Program-made: the position numbers and the translations under genes | Shown: in pieces, positions 1 through 10,653 of the stretch | How the letters are laid out: each line of letters begins with the position of its first letter | How positions within the stretch are numbered: position 1 is the stretch's first letter | From: Larix kaempferi | Lineage: Eukaryota; Streptophyta; Pinopsida; Pinales; Pinaceae | Length of the DNA: 64,000 nt | Direction of reading: 5' to 3' | Assembly: GCA_027924585.1 (NCBI GenBank) | Contig: BSBM01000252.1 | Location: 7,130,001 to 7,194,000 of the forward strand | The notes under the pieces: generated by a model | What the model saw: the letters and a program-made list of their open reading frames with translations, nothing else | What the model was told of the DNA's origin: nothing | The model's database searches: none

Positions 1-364
1 GTTCCCTACCTTTCATTTTTTACAAAATTTCATTTGGATCTTCCTAGCCCAAGTTGTGACTTTTGTTTCCTAGGTCACCTGTTTATGACTGAGATCTGGA
101 AGAGGCATAAACCCTAGATTGTACGGATCATAAAACACAAAGTACAACGAATCATATGTTTTTCATTGGACACAAGGTACATGGGGATGTTATATACGAC
201 CTATATAAGTTTCAGAACCTGAACCTTCGCAAAAATGGATTTATAGCGAAATTTCCACGATGACTGGTTTTTGCTATATCAAGCCCTAGCTTCCAATTTG
301 TTGCAAGTGCAACAAGTCTCATAAATGCCATAGCATGCCTTCCTTCAGGCTAGCACTGATACCA
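1..364 (-). mobile_element. Copia element leader, truncated by window edge
   Basis: On the minus strand this is the 5' untranslated leader directly after the 5' LTR at 365-1012. It aligns by eye with the same part of the complete copia at 4270-11342 (around 10290-10653), for example the shared stretch 'gactgagatctggaagaggc'. The primer binding site abuts the LTR at 353-364 and reads TGGTATCAGTGC on the minus strand, the usual copia initiator-Met tRNA type. The rest of the element lies left of base 1, so its coding capacity cannot be judged. Confidence 0.8.
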
Positions 365-1012
365 TGTTATTTTTTCATTGTTTAATTCAATAGATCTAGG
401 ATTTTAACTTAAAGAACAACATATACAGCATATCAATCATAAGAGACAAGAGACAAGAGACATAAAACATTTCACCAGGGAAAACCAAGAAGGTGAAAAA
501 CCCCGCAACTTCCTCAAAGATAGAATAAGCATCAATACAAGGATCACCATGATCAAACCCAAGAGATAGATATCTTCAACATCATGCTCCTCCTCCACTT
601 GTGTGCACCCTCCTCTTCTCTCACTAATGCGAAGTGAGTGAATAAGAGAGATGTGTAAAATGAGAGAGACACACTCTCTATTTATACACTAACTTTCACT
701 TGACCTTATCTCAATTAGGTCGTCCTCAACTTAACCACTTAACATAATGTTGACTGTGCCGACCCCTACTGGGGTGGTCTAATAACCCTTTGACCCACAT
801 GACTCATACAGGGCCGACCCCGTCAAGGTCATCTAATAACCCATCAAGTATAAGTTACGACACTTACAATATAACTTGCGACACATGCAAGTACAACTGA
901 CGATGCTTCCAATCAGAGGAATAATACATCTCTGTTGGTAATACAATAAGGTACAAATGTAATACATACAATATACAAGTGAATATCTTCTGAAGTTACA
1001 TATACATCAACA
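365..1012 (-). repeat. Copia 5' LTR (minus-strand element)
   Basis: This LTR is 648 bp with TG...CA ends: TGTTGATGTATATG at the high-coordinate end and ...AACA at the low end. It is related to the LTRs at 4270-4958, 10654-11342 and (opposite strand) 32229-32822. A minus-strand TATA-like box lies in the 'ctatttatacac' stretch near 677-690. The LTR interrupts a gypsy integrase fragment that resumes at about 1054. The partner LTR is outside the window, so the TSD cannot be tested. Confidence 0.85.
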
Positions 1013-1053
1013 ATTGATTTGGAGAATGTATCCTGATGCTGTACATTTAACAA

Positions 1054-1170
1054 TTTTCCACACTATGGGCCTACAGAACATCTGTTAATATAGCAATAGG
1101 ATTTACTCCTTTCCACCTTGTTTACGACATTGAGACAGTCTTACTGTTATAGAATTTTCAAACTCGGTAA
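1054..1170 (+). pseudogene. Ty3/gypsy integrase fragment
   Basis: Plus-strand translation from about 1063 gives LWAYRTS followed by GFTPFHLVYDIE. This is the conserved C-terminal part of the plant gypsy integrase core (AYRTS and GFTPF/HLVYG blocks). The reading frame has a stop just before the motif and another about 36 codons into it (near 1150), and no catalytic Asp or Glu block survives. The upstream part was probably cut off by the copia insertion ending at 1012. It is a non-functional relic of an older gypsy insertion. Confidence 0.75.
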
Positions 1171-2029
1171 TGCTTAACCCCCCATACACCCCTTTTGCAC
1201 ATCCAAAATTGTGAGAAATCCTTCAAAAAACTAAATTGTGTTTGCATACATAGGTGGTCTCTTAGCAACACGAGTAGCCGTGTGTTTCCCTTTAGCAACA
1301 TGTGGATACATCTTAAAATATAATAAATAAATAAATAAAAAGATGCATACACTCACACACGTGTTTTAGGTGGCTGAAGGTCGTTTCCAATCCACATAGA
1401 CTTAGTTACACCTGACCCAACTACCTATACTACTTTCTCCAAGCATAAAAGAAAACCTCAACCTTGAAGGAAAGGACCAATACCATCATTATACCTATAT
1501 GATAGAAGTTTGGAATCTGAGTTCTAAGAACTTTTATAGTGCCCTTACCCTCATAAATTAAATTTTTCTAAGTTTCTCTTCTTTCTAGAGTGAGTGGGAA
1601 CTTTGATCACCTCTAATCAACTCTTTTATTCAAAGATCAAGCGATAGAGTTGAATGGAGGCCTGTTAGTGGTTTGGGAAGGAGGAATCCATTCACGTGAA
1701 GGGGGTACTACATCAAAGACTCGGGTGATTTATTTTTCTTTTTTTTTGTCTCTTAATAATACATACAAGATCACTCTTGTGTCCCTCCCACAAACACTAG
1801 TGTTCATTCTATTTTTGTTTAGAATTATTTTGGAGAGAATTGATTATAGCCTGAGAGATCAATTTGCTTCATCAATCATGGGTTCAATGCTGATTTTTGG
1901 TATGTTGTTTAGAATAGACAATTTGTTTTGAGGAAGGTGTATTAGTTGTCTTGTTTGTAGGTTTGAGAGAGCAGAGGTTCAAGCGAAGGAAGAGACTTGG
2001 GAGTGACAAGCACCTACAAAGGATACAAC
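1171..2029. other. Gene-free sequence between gypsy relic and CACTA-like end
   Basis: The short ORFs here lack any recognisable domain. The region may be further decayed gypsy sequence, since it follows an integrase fragment, but I see no LTR boundary. No promoter, RNA gene or repeat array is evident. Confidence 0.4.
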
Positions 2030-2465
2030 CACTAGTAGAAAAAGAGAAATTTATTACAAAATACTACTAAATTTTGCATATAAATAACTAATTTTGGTCA
2101 CGCGGCTATTAGTATTTTATTGCCACTCACTTATAACGTGACTAAATTTATGTCTAAAAATATTTAGTCATTTATTGGTTGTTCTAATTAGTCAATTTGG
2201 TAGTATATTTAGTATTTTTATTAGTCATCGATTATTGTTAACCGGTAGTTTATTTAGTCGTTGTAGTCATTGATTTCCATCAACTAGTAGTATATTTAGT
2301 CGGTGTAGTCATTGATTTCCGTCAACTTTTAGTTTATTTACTCATTGTAGTCATTGATTTCCGTCAACTAGTAGTATATTTAGTCATTTTAATTATTAAT
2401 TGTCGTAAACCGGTAGTATATTTAGTCATTTTATTCACTGTTTTCATTTGGTAGTATATTTAGAA
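2030..2465 (+). mobile_element. CACTA-like transposon terminus with subterminal repeats
   Basis: The sequence CACTAGTAGAAAAAGAG starts at 2030 and matches the usual 5' inverted-repeat start of plant CACTA (En/Spm) transposons. It is followed by AT-rich sequence and then repeated units of the kind found in CACTA subterminal regions. The base triplet before it is AAC, a possible 3-bp TSD. I could not find a matching inverted end (reading ...CTAGTG or similar) on the right, so only one terminus is supported. No transposase ORF is present. Confidence 0.5.
2200..2465 (+). repeat. 42-bp tandem repeat array, about six copies
   Basis: The phrase 'tgtagtcattgatttcc' starts at 2262, 2304 and 2346, giving an exact 42-bp period. 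Flanking units share 'gtagtatatttagtcat' and 'caac[ct]-ggtagt' with more divergence. The array lies inside the CACTA-like segment and ends 34 bp before the tRNA-like sequence. Confidence 0.85.
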
Positions 2466-2498
2466 AATGAATTGCAATATCATTTATTAATTTATGGT

Positions 2499-2569
2499 AG
2501 AGCATGGAGGAATCGAACCACCAACCTCCTACCTATAAGGAAAGTGCTCTTCCATTGAGCTAGCACCCT
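2499..2569 (-). tRNA. tRNA-like gene or pseudogene, predicted anticodon UAU
   Basis: The minus strand folds as a cloverleaf. The D arm is GCTC/GAGC. The T arm has loop TTCGATT and one U-U mismatch in its stem. The acceptor stem (AGGGTGC with ATGCTCT) has several wobble pairs and one mismatch. Both internal pol III promoters are good: A box TAGCTCAATGG and B box GGTTCGATTCC. With the standard 7-base anticodon loop (CTTATAG) the anticodon would be UAU, but that stem has a mismatch too. The weak stems suggest a pseudogene, an organelle-derived copy, or the head of a SINE, not a working tRNA. Confidence 0.5.
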
Positions 2570-2657
2570 TTAAGAATACTTACTTCTTCAAGAAATATAC
2601 TTACTGCTTCAATAAATAAGCATGAAAAAAAATTTGACATAATAAGACCATACATAC

Positions 2658-2755
2658 ATGATGTTACTTGCAATTATAGATTTATTGTCCTTTCCCTTGG
2701 TGACTTCATATAGGTTGAGCAAATCACAAATTACTGTTACTAAAAATCGATTGTC
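2658..2755 (-). pseudogene. XPO1: Exportin-1 (CRM1) exon fragment, downstream exon
   Basis: Exportin-1 is the karyopherin-beta receptor that carries leucine-rich-NES cargo out of the nucleus with RanGTP. The minus-strand translation contains [15 protein letters not shown] and then IIASNIM, matching the conserved HEAT-repeat segment I know from plant and animal exportin-1 (DLLNLCE.TKGKDNKA.IASNIM). The exon is 98 bp, open throughout, and ends in a consensus donor GTATGTATGG at about 2648-2657. The acceptor side reads ...GGCAA, so the expected AG seems lost. It follows the exon at 3221-3330 after an intron of about 465 bp and in the correct order. The next exon is not found downstream. Confidence 0.85.
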
Positions 2756-3220
2756 TTGCCAATACAAAATCCAAATGCAAACAGTAGAATATCAAAAAAT
2801 ATGAACTCATATAAATGGTTAAAGCATAAATACCTGCAAAGCAATTCAATAATTTTAATGCTTGTGATTCTATATGAAGAGTAAAAGATGGCACTACAAG
2901 CTTTAACACCACTTGTTTGTAGTTGTCATTAATAAATAATAAATAAATTTTGTTTAATTGTCCTATTTTCTATTTACAAATTTAACAGTTCAATTAAAAA
3001 ATAGAATCCATGTGCTTGCATGAATCTTAATGCTTGGAGATTGTTTTGACAATGGAAGACATTATAAAATCACATAGAAAGAAAAGACATTTAGGCTAAT
3101 GACACCATATCATAGTTGTAGCAATAATAAGCATCCAATCAATAAATAGGAATAGGAATAGAAAAAAGAATAAATAAGTATAGCAGACCAAAAATAATAG
3201 TTGTGGCAAACACAATGTAC

Positions 3221-3330
3221 CTGGTCCTCCATCATAAAACCTGAAATAAAGCATTTTCCCAGTAGAGCGTGTTGAAGTTGTTCCACGTCCAATCTTCCCC
3301 ATTAATTTGTCTACTAAGTTTTTTCAACAT
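3221..3330 (-). pseudogene. XPO1: Exportin-1 (CRM1) exon fragment with frameshift
   Basis: Minus-strand translation starts MLKKLSRQINGEDWTWNNFN and continues TLYW, matching the exportin-1 segment that directly precedes the exon at 2658-2755. After TLYW the frame shifts: the rest (GKCFISGFMMEDQ) matches the family only in another frame, so one base was gained or lost near 3260-3265. The exon has an AG acceptor side (CAG at 3331-3333) and a GTAC donor at 3217-3220, so intron-containing genomic DNA was kept and it is not a processed copy. A LINE inserted only 13 bp into the upstream intron. No upstream exon was found in the window. Confidence 0.85.
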
Positions 3331-3342
3331 CTGCATCAACCA

Positions 3343-3358
3343 ACAAGCAAAATGTACT
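3343..3358 (+). repeat. LINE target-site duplication, left copy
   Basis: ACAAGCAAAATGTACT occurs here and again at 12148-12163 directly after a poly(A) run. The two 16-base copies are identical. They mark the two ends of the LINE insertion and show that everything between arrived after it or with it. Confidence 0.9.
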
Positions 3359-4264
3359 CAAAGTTGGCAAGTGCGGGGGGAGTAATATTTTACTCCAAGG
3401 GGAACAAACAGAGAGAGTTTGATTAGAGTATTGGGAGAAATACCAACAATGGTGCGGAATGGCTAGGTCTCATCAAAGGACTAGAGATAGCTATAGACCT
3501 GGGCATCGAGAACTTGAAGGGTATTAGGGACTCACTAATTGTCATTAGAGAAGCCAGAAACATTGTAACCAAAAGGAAGAACCCCTCCACCAAGTTGCAT
3601 CATCTCCTAATCAGCATCAGCAAAGAATTCAAAGACGTAACCTATCTTCACGCTTTGAGAGTTCTAAATGGGAAAGCAGATGCAATGGCCAATCAAGGAG
3701 CTGGGCTTTCCTACGGTTCCCTTGAATGCGATAATATCATCTATGAAAATGTATGGACCATTAAATGTATAGAACCTTGGCTCTCCACAATTCATTAACT
3801 GGGATTCATAATATATTGTTTTCAAACTATAGACCATTTAAATTTTCTTTTTTGGAAACCCAACCAAGCTATTTGACGACCAGCTCAATCTTTGCGGGAT
3901 CTCCACTCATCCCAGCATTAATGGTTGCTAGTCAGATTGCCAGTTGGTTGGCATGCGAAGCCTGGGGAATGGTTTAAGACAGGACACGATGGAATTTTCC
4001 CGCATTCTCGTCGTTGGTTTATGCTTTTCCTCTATCAGGAATTTGCTTTCTTCTGCGCTGGTTCTGTGTATGAGCATGGAGCATCATATGTCTGGGCATC
4101 CGCAGGACAGGGCTGGTGTTTACATTAAATTTCTTCGGTGCATTAAGGCTATCAGAAGCCCTAATGGTTCCTGCAATTGGGCTATTCCGATGGTGGATGA
4201 AGCATTGGGTGACCTGGTGGATAAGCACAACAATAAACCCGTGTTTGGTTCCTGTCGCAGGCAT
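3359..4264 (+). mobile_element. 5'-truncated LINE, left segment
   Basis: This is the first part of a plus-strand non-LTR retrotransposon that starts directly after the left TSD and therefore lacks its 5' region, ORF1, endonuclease and RT. It begins inside the C-terminal RNase H domain. It is interrupted at 4265-11347 by a copia element and resumes at 11343. Without the copia it would be about 1.7 kb. The stretch after the RNase H stop (3799-4264) has broken ORFs only. Confidence 0.85.
3364..3798 (+). pseudogene. LINE RNase H domain, one in-frame stop
   Basis: This is a plant-LINE-type RNase H1 fold, the nuclease that degrades RNA in RNA:DNA hybrids. Translation from about 3379 gives GVIFYSKGNKQ, a stop at 3424-3426, then RNTNNGAEWLGLIKG (catalytic Glu in AEW), KGIRDSLIVI (third acidic position), and LNGKADAMANQG (last Asp in KAD). 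The first Asp strand is missing because the element is 5'-truncated there. The ORF closes at 3798. Order and motifs fit the RVT_3-type RNase H found at the C-terminus of plant L1-like ORF2. It is inactive because of the truncation and stop. Confidence 0.8.
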
Positions 4265-4269
4265 GAAGG
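4265..4269 (-). repeat. Copia TSD, left copy (GAAGG)
   Basis: GAAGG precedes the LTR start at 4270 and recurs at 11343-11347 directly after the other LTR. This is the 5-bp duplication expected of LTR-retrotransposon integration. Confidence 0.9.
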
Positions 4270-4958
4270 TGTTAATTTTTCAGAATTTACTTCAATCTAA
4301 TCTAGGATCTTAACTGAGAGAACAACATGTACAGCATATCTACAACATTTCAATCATGAACACAATAATGCAAGCACACAAGAGACACAAAGTTTACTTG
4401 GGGAAAACCATAAAGGTGAAAAAACCCAATAAATTCCTCAGAGATAGATAGAGCAATGATACAACCCAAGCATAAGAGATAGACTCCTAGCAGCAGCTTC
4501 CTCCTCCTCCACAAGTGTGCCACTCTCTCATGAGTGCATGAGTGAGAAGTGAGTGATGAAATAGAGTGCCTCCCGCACTCTATTTATACTTGACTTGACT
4601 TGCCTAATAACCTTTACTAGGTTGGCCTTAACTTAACCACATAACATAATGCTGACTGGGCCGACCCCCAATAGGGTGGTCTAATAACCCTTCGAACCAC
4701 ATGGCTGACCCCAAATAGGGTGGTCTAATAACCCTTTGACCCACATGACTTATATAGGGCCAACCCCAACAAGTTGGTCTAATAACCCATCAAGTATAAG
4801 TTACGACACTTACAATATAAATGACAACACTTCCGTATAGAGGAATAATAACATCTCTATAGGATTACAAACACTTCCATATAGAGGAATAATAACATCT
4901 CTATAGGAATACAATATACATATATGAAAGACATTCTGAAGTTACATATACATCAACA
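4270..4958 (-). repeat. Copia 3' LTR
   Basis: The ends are TGTT...AACA when read on either strand. A minus-strand TATAAATA box lies at 4581-4588. Near the high-coordinate end is a tandem pair of about 36 bp containing 'tatagaggaataataacatc'. The motif 'ggtggtctaataaccc' also recurs within the LTR. It is nearly identical to the 5' LTR at 10654-11342. Confidence 0.9.
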
Positions 4959-4970
4959 CTCCCTTTTAAC
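4959..4970 (-). other. Copia polypurine tract
   Basis: On the minus strand the bases directly before the 3' LTR read GTTAAAAGGGAG. This is a purine-rich plus-strand primer site in the expected place. Confidence 0.75.
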
Positions 4971-5219
4971 TAGGAAGGTATTTCTCGACACAGGTCTTCT
5001 AGCACAAGTCTTCTTCTCTGGATCATAATCATCGATGCATCGTCATCGTCATTGTTGCTATCTCAATCAATCTCTGAATCTACTCGTCATAGGAAATTCT
5101 ACAGAGCTAGTCCTTTTTCATACTGGATGTAGGCCCTCCACCTGCAGGTCTTCATCATCACTGGCCATACTGTGGAAACCTCAGGACTTATTACGTGCGT
5201 CACAAACCTGGCGGTAGCA

Positions 5220-5765
5220 TCCCGGGCTGTTACGAGCACACAAATCTACCTGTCAAATCTCCCAGGAGCACATTACATGTGACCCATCACAAAACCTAGC
5301 TGAAGCATCCCAGGCTGTTACGAGCACACAGCTCTACCTGTCGGATCTCCCAGGAGCACATTACATGTGATCTCACCACAAAACCTGGTTGAATCATTTG
5401 AGGCCTTTTTCATCCTGTCCAAATCTCCCAGGAGCAAGTTACATGTGGTCCACCACAAAACCTAGTTGAAGCATCTGAGGCCTTTTTCATCCTGTCTAGA
5501 TCTCCCAGGAGCAAATTACATGTGGTCATGGAAAAACCTGGCTGAAGCATCTGAGGCCTTTTTCATCTTGTCCAGATCTCCCAGGAGCAAATTACATGCC
5601 ATAGGACAAAACCTCGAAAGAGCATCCCAGGATGTTATGGGTACACAACTCCGACCCAAAGGATCTCCCAGGGCACTATTATATGTCCTCCCAGAGCACT
5701 GTCTCGAAAGAGCATCCCAGGATATTACAGGTACACAACTCCGACCTATAGGATCTCCCATACAT
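5220..5765 (-). repeat. 75-90-bp degenerate tandem array in copia 3' region
   Basis: The phrase 'atctccca' (usually 'atctcccaggagca') recurs at 5257, 5345, 5423, 5500, 5575, 5663 and 5753, giving seven units of 75-90 bp. Associated words such as 'ctgaggcctttttcatc' and 'agcatcccagg' alternate between units, so there are two sub-families. It lies between the RNase H remnant and the 3' LTR. No protein motif reads through it. Confidence 0.85.
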
Positions 5766-5779
5766 GCTCATCTGCACAA

Positions 5780-6300
5780 CCTGTCCATGGCCACATAGTA
5801 TCAACCTGATACTCTCCATACATCATCCCGATGTACACATGATCATCTTGATCATCATCACTGCATCGTCCTGATGCATGTCAACTGGAGAAGCTCGTCA
5901 TCCATGATCATCCTGATCATACAATGCATCTACCTGATGCATACCAAGTATCTACCTGATACATATCAACATATACAATGTATCTACCTGATACATACAT
6001 AGATACATGATCCACACAATGTATCCACCAGCATACATGATCTACCTGATCATACAAAGATACATGATCCACACAATGTATCCATCAACATACATGATCT
6101 ACCTGATCATATCCAGCATCCAACATGATGCGTACATACATAAAGGATCCAACTGATCATATCCAGCATCCAACATTATGCATACATACATAAATGATCC
6201 AACTGATCATATCCAGCATCAACATGATGCATACATACATATATGATCCAACTAATCATACAGAGTAGAAACTAGAACATCATCCTGATGCTCATCATCC
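5780..6300 (-). repeat. Short-word repeat block (catacatgatc / gatgcatac)
   Basis: About 500 bp are built from recurring words such as 'catacatgatctacctgatc', 'atatccagcatc' and 'catgatgcatacatacat' at irregular 30-60-bp spacing. It continues the repeat-rich 3' region of the copia. It is non-coding. Confidence 0.75.
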
Positions 6301-6395
6301 ATGATCCTCCTGATCATCATAGCATTGTCCTCTTCAGATCATCTCATCGTCCACGAAGCACAGCCTAAATGCACATCATCGAGCACTTACACCAC

Positions 6396-6590
6396 CGACA
6401 TGGAAGAACACATCTACCACCATTCGGGGAAGGTTCCAGCCCTTACTTTTTCACCATGGGAGAACACATCTACCACCATGTGAAAAATGGATTCAACCCT
6501 TACATCTACACCATGGGAGAACACATCTACCACCATGTGAGAATGGCTCAGCAATTACATCACGACCATGGGAGAACATATCAACCATGT
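6396..6590 (-). repeat. 55-58-bp tandem repeat, four copies
   Basis: 'catggRagaacacatctacc' starts at 6396, 6454, 6512 and (diverged) 6567, a period of 55-58 bp. It lies just downstream of the RNase H end in element orientation. Confidence 0.85.
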
Positions 6591-6654
6591 TAGAAAATCT
6601 CATGTGCATCTGCATCTTCTGGACTCATCACTTCCCTATGGAAGGGACCTCAAT

Positions 6655-7870
6655 CTAAAGTGCACCAAGCCTCTCTCTGAAGTATTCAAACTGCACTCTG
6701 GCCAATGGGTTGGTCAATACATCTGCAACCTGCTCATCCATCGCAACATACTCTGCTTTGGCTATACTCGGTGCTACGCAGGACTCCTTCCTGCTAAACC
6801 AAGAGATCACACTTGATCCCATACTGAAGCAGCACCCATAAGTGCTCTTCATATCTGTAGCACTACCTGCCCAATCTGAATCAACATAACCTTGCAGGTA
6901 AAACTTTTGATTCGCATCATACTTGAGCCCATAGTCAACTGTGCCCTTCAGGTACCTCAGAATATGCTTTACAGCGACCAAGTGAACACCTCTGGGATCC
7001 GTCAGGAACTGACTCAATGTGTTCACCGCAAAGAAAATATCTGGTCTCGTGTTCATCAGTTACATCAAGGACCCAATCATCTGACGATACATAGTGACAT
7101 CAACTGGCTTAGATGAAGCATCACACTGAAGCTTCAGGTTCGATGCCATAGTTGTGGCCATGTCCTTGCAACCCATCATCCCGAACCTCTTCAGAATCTC
7201 TACTGCATACTTCCCTTGTCCAAGGAAGATTCCATCTGCACTCTGCCACACCTCCATGCCAAAAACAAATAGTGCATCATCTCCAAGTTCTTCATCTCGA
7301 ACATGGAAGCAAAATTCCATTGGTGTCGGAAATCAATCTATCTTCACCTGTAATAAACAGGTCATCCACATACAAAAGTAGTATCACTGGATTGCCTTCC
7401 TCGACCTTGTAGTGAAGGTTGGAATCCGCTTTACTCTTGGTAAAGCCCAAACTGGGTAGAAAGATGTCTATCCTACCATACCAAGTTCTGCACATATATG
7501 ACTCCCTATCATGTGTCTCAGAACCAAGTGGTTGCTCCACATACACTTCCTCTTCAACTCCACCATTCAAGAAAGTTGTCTTGAAATTCATCTGGTGTAT
7601 CTTCCACTTCATCACTACAGCCAGAGCAAGTACTGATCTGATGGAAGTGGATTTGGCTACAGGAGCAAAAGTCTCTATGCTACTATCTGCAGCATACTTG
7701 ATCTTTATAGATCCACATGGAAGTCATGACATACTTCCCTTCAAGTCTTGGGACTGCATCCCAAACATCTTTATGATCGACTGGTATTCCTCGATCGTGG
7801 CATTCTTCCCAGATCCTGGGAACTTCAATATCTTCAATAGATAGATTTGTTGCTGGACCAAATGTTGTAG
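6655..7870 (-). pseudogene. Copia reverse transcriptase and RNase H remnants
   Basis: The minus strand holds pieces of the copia pol C-terminus. RT pieces include KYAADSSIETFAPVAKSTS, EEEVYVEQP, the catalytic box LLLYVDDLF near 7380, and MEVWQSADGIFLGQGKYA. RNase H pieces include NTRPDIFFAVNTLSQF, YVDSDWAG and KAEYVAMDEQVADVLTNPLA. Breaks are a stop at about 7057-7059, frameshifts near 7310-7340 and 7700, and apparent internal losses. The KALYGLKQ block is absent after YMCR, the KAR-VARG block is absent after SSIE, and most of RNase H is absent after AEYVA. No integrase precedes it. It is inactive. Confidence 0.85.
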
Positions 7871-7939
7871 TCCTTCTTTTGTAGGTGCTCGTATATGATC
7901 TTTCCTACAAAACAAGTTAAATTGCATGATTAGAAACAT

Positions 7940-10640
7940 CTCATAGTTTTCAGAACAAATTCTTACATATAAAGAAATATGTCATACAGTCATGCAATTA
8001 TCTTAGCCAATGCTTCAATACAACATTTATCCATATCCCGTAACTTTCTAGATGCCTTCCAATCTCTACCAAAGCATTGTTAAGAGTGTGCACAACTCCC
8101 AACATGTCAACAAAGAGGTTTCATTCTAGATAAGTAGCAATGGAATGTTGTACAGTTCCATAGGCCACTTACCCATGTATATTAGTAGTATACTGTTCAT
8201 CAATGTAACTATTCTAATATGCATAATACACAACCTAATTCTAGGAACATCAGTATATACATTATTGAATAGTATTATTTAAACAATCAAATATGCAAGA
8301 AATGATAATTCAAATACTTATCTTTGTTTGTTTATTGGGTTGACTCCCTCTCAGTCTTTGCTTCCTTTCTGTAACTCCATTTTGATGAGAAGTGGCCATC
8401 TCCCTCGGAATATCTGCATCCTTGCAGAAGCTACTGAAGTGTGCTCCTTCTTGATCTTTGCTTCCTTGCAGGAACAACTGGAGTGTGCTCCCTCTTTATC
8501 TTTGCTTCCTGGATTACCTGTTCTTGACCTTACATCCATCTTGGACCACCATGCAAGCTTGAGTGTGCACTAGTGTCATATTTGTGTCATCCTCAAGATC
8601 TCATACATAACCATACATACATTAGTATAATCTCAATACTATCAAAACATTATGATCCTAAATAATCTTAACATGTATGGTCATGATTATTTCAAACACA
8701 GATAATAAACATTAGTATTCAAGGTTTCAGGGAAGTCTTCTTTTACTCATGCATATTCTTATTTGATCATAGGACTCTTCTGGTTAGTTAAATCATCAAT
8801 CAAGATAAGATACATAAAATGCATAAACCCTTGATTACTTACATTTCTAACTTTATGAATAAACATAACCAATCATACCAAGTATACTTATATAAGGGAT
8901 CCTAACATAAGGTAGGATTCTAACTTGATATAGGAAAAACATACCTGGATTGGTATGTTAGCTAGTTATGTCTAACATACCCACATGATGTCTTCTTGTT
9001 CTCTTCAATGACTTGTGCTAGTAACCTGCATATCTCATAGGTTAATCATTATAGAACCCAGTTATACATACTTCATAAGTAGATCTTCTAAGTGATCCAT
9101 GACAATGGATTAATATTTGTCTTCATGTCATCATGATTATATGTTCTTGAACTAGAACATGATTTGTCTTTCTCGGTGTACCTTTCATGTTAGCGGACAA
9201 CATAAACCTCATACAACACCATAATGCATTAGTACAATCATAAGTGTCAACACCCTAATTAATGAATATATTCTATCATGCATTCATAATTTTATTAAGG
9301 TGATACGACAAGTCTAAATTTAATCAAGATTGTACTAACAGTAATAACATGAAGACAAACATACCATAAACTTAATCATGAACAAATCTTGAAACATACC
9401 TGGATAGGTCATACCTGTCGAGATTACTTGTAGTCTTCTTATGTAAGGCCTTAGCCTCATCTCCCTCTCAAACAGGAACTTCTTCACTTATGCAGGTGAC
9501 CAATCCATTTTTCTTCTAGGATTAACCCAATCTACTTGATTTGCAGGAACTGGATTTGGAGCTGGATTAGGGTTTGTCAAAGAAACCCTAAAAATTCAAA
9601 CTTTTAATTTTATACTTCTGAAAGGATATAAATATGTGCCTTGATGAGCTGATCAAGCTGGTATACTTAGAATTTGAAAACTGCAAAGTTTCACCCCTCA
9701 AATTTGCCTTTCAAACTTCCGAATTCACTCGACATGACCCTGAACTAGGGTTTGATAAAGCCCACCCTTCTCCCCAATCAAAAGGTTCGATCCAAAGCTC
9801 TAAGCTTCTAGTTTTCTGAGGAGCTTCCAGCCGTGGTCACAGATTTAAAAAATTCCCATTTTTGCAGAAGCCCTAATTTTCTACTTTTCTGATCAAAGTC
9901 CCGAACTAGAGTCTGATCAAGCTCGGCCTTTTTCCCAACCAAAAATTCTGATCTTTGTCTCTAAAGTTCGATTTTGATGAGTAGCATTCAACCGTAGTCT
10001 CCAATTACAAAAATTCCAACTTTCTCCGAAACCCTAAATTCCGGAAGCCATGAATGAAGGTGCTCAAAAATAATTATATTTTGACAGAAATATGTACCTG
10101 ATTTTTTCTGGTGTAAATCCGAACTTTTCGATCCACAGGGTCTAAAAAATTTTCCTTTGATAGCCCGACCTGTCATCTTTCCAACCCGATAGGTCTGACC
10201 TCAAATGGGATAAAACAGGAGAGCGAACTTGTATGGCATGCCACGTGTCAGTGGTTTAGTTTCAACGTCTAAAAACGTTTTTTGAGAAAGTACAGCCCGT
10301 GCACTACCTGTCACTTTTTACTAAATTTCATTTGGAGCTTCCTAGCCCAAGTTATGACCTTTTTTTCCAAGGTCACCTGTTTATGACTGAGATCTGGAAG
10401 AGGCAGAAACTCTATATTGTACAGATCATAAATCACAAAGTACAATGAATTAGAGGTTGTCCTTTGGACACAAGGTACATGGGGATCTTAGCTTCACCCT
10501 GTACAATTTTCAGGCCCTGAAACCTCGCCAAAATTTATTTATAGCGAAAGTGCTACGATGACTGGTTTTTTCTATATCAAGCCCTAGCATCGCAAGTGCA
10601 ACAAGTGTCATACATGCCATACCATGCCTTCTTTCAGGAT
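7940..10640 (-). other. Copia internal region with no recognisable gag or integrase
   Basis: There are 2.7 kb between the RT remnant and the PBS. Short ORFs exist on both strands but none shows a CCHC knuckle, protease DTG or DSG, or integrase HHCC/DDE motif. The repeated words 'ctttgcttcctt' and 'gtgtgctccctc' occur at 8350-8520. The stretch 9590-10640 is the leader shared with the partial element at 1-364. Either gag-int was deleted or unrelated sequence replaced it. Confidence 0.6.
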
Positions 10641-10653
10641 AGCTATGATACCA
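10641..10653 (-). other. Copia primer binding site
   Basis: Minus-strand TGGTATCATAGCT directly follows the 5' LTR. It resembles the initiator-Met tRNA PBS of plant copia (TGGTATCAGAGC) with one or two changes. Confidence 0.8.

Noticed and set aside
2880-2920. 'ggcactacaagc' as the right end of the CACTA element
   Set aside because: The orientation is wrong for a right terminus (it should read ...GTAGTG outward) and the flank does not match AAC. Left unassigned.
2658-3330. A working exportin-1 gene on the minus strand
   Set aside because: One exon has a frameshift, one acceptor looks lost, and the following exon is absent before the CACTA-like segment. A pseudogene is the simpler reading.
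5220-5765. Regular repeats that could suggest a CRISPR array
   Set aside because: Units vary in length and sequence, spacers are themselves repeated, there are no cas genes, and the block lies inside a plant copia element.
6655-7056. An intact RNase H gene
   Set aside because: The open frame lacks most of the RNase H core between AEYVA and MDEQVAD, so it is a deletion product.
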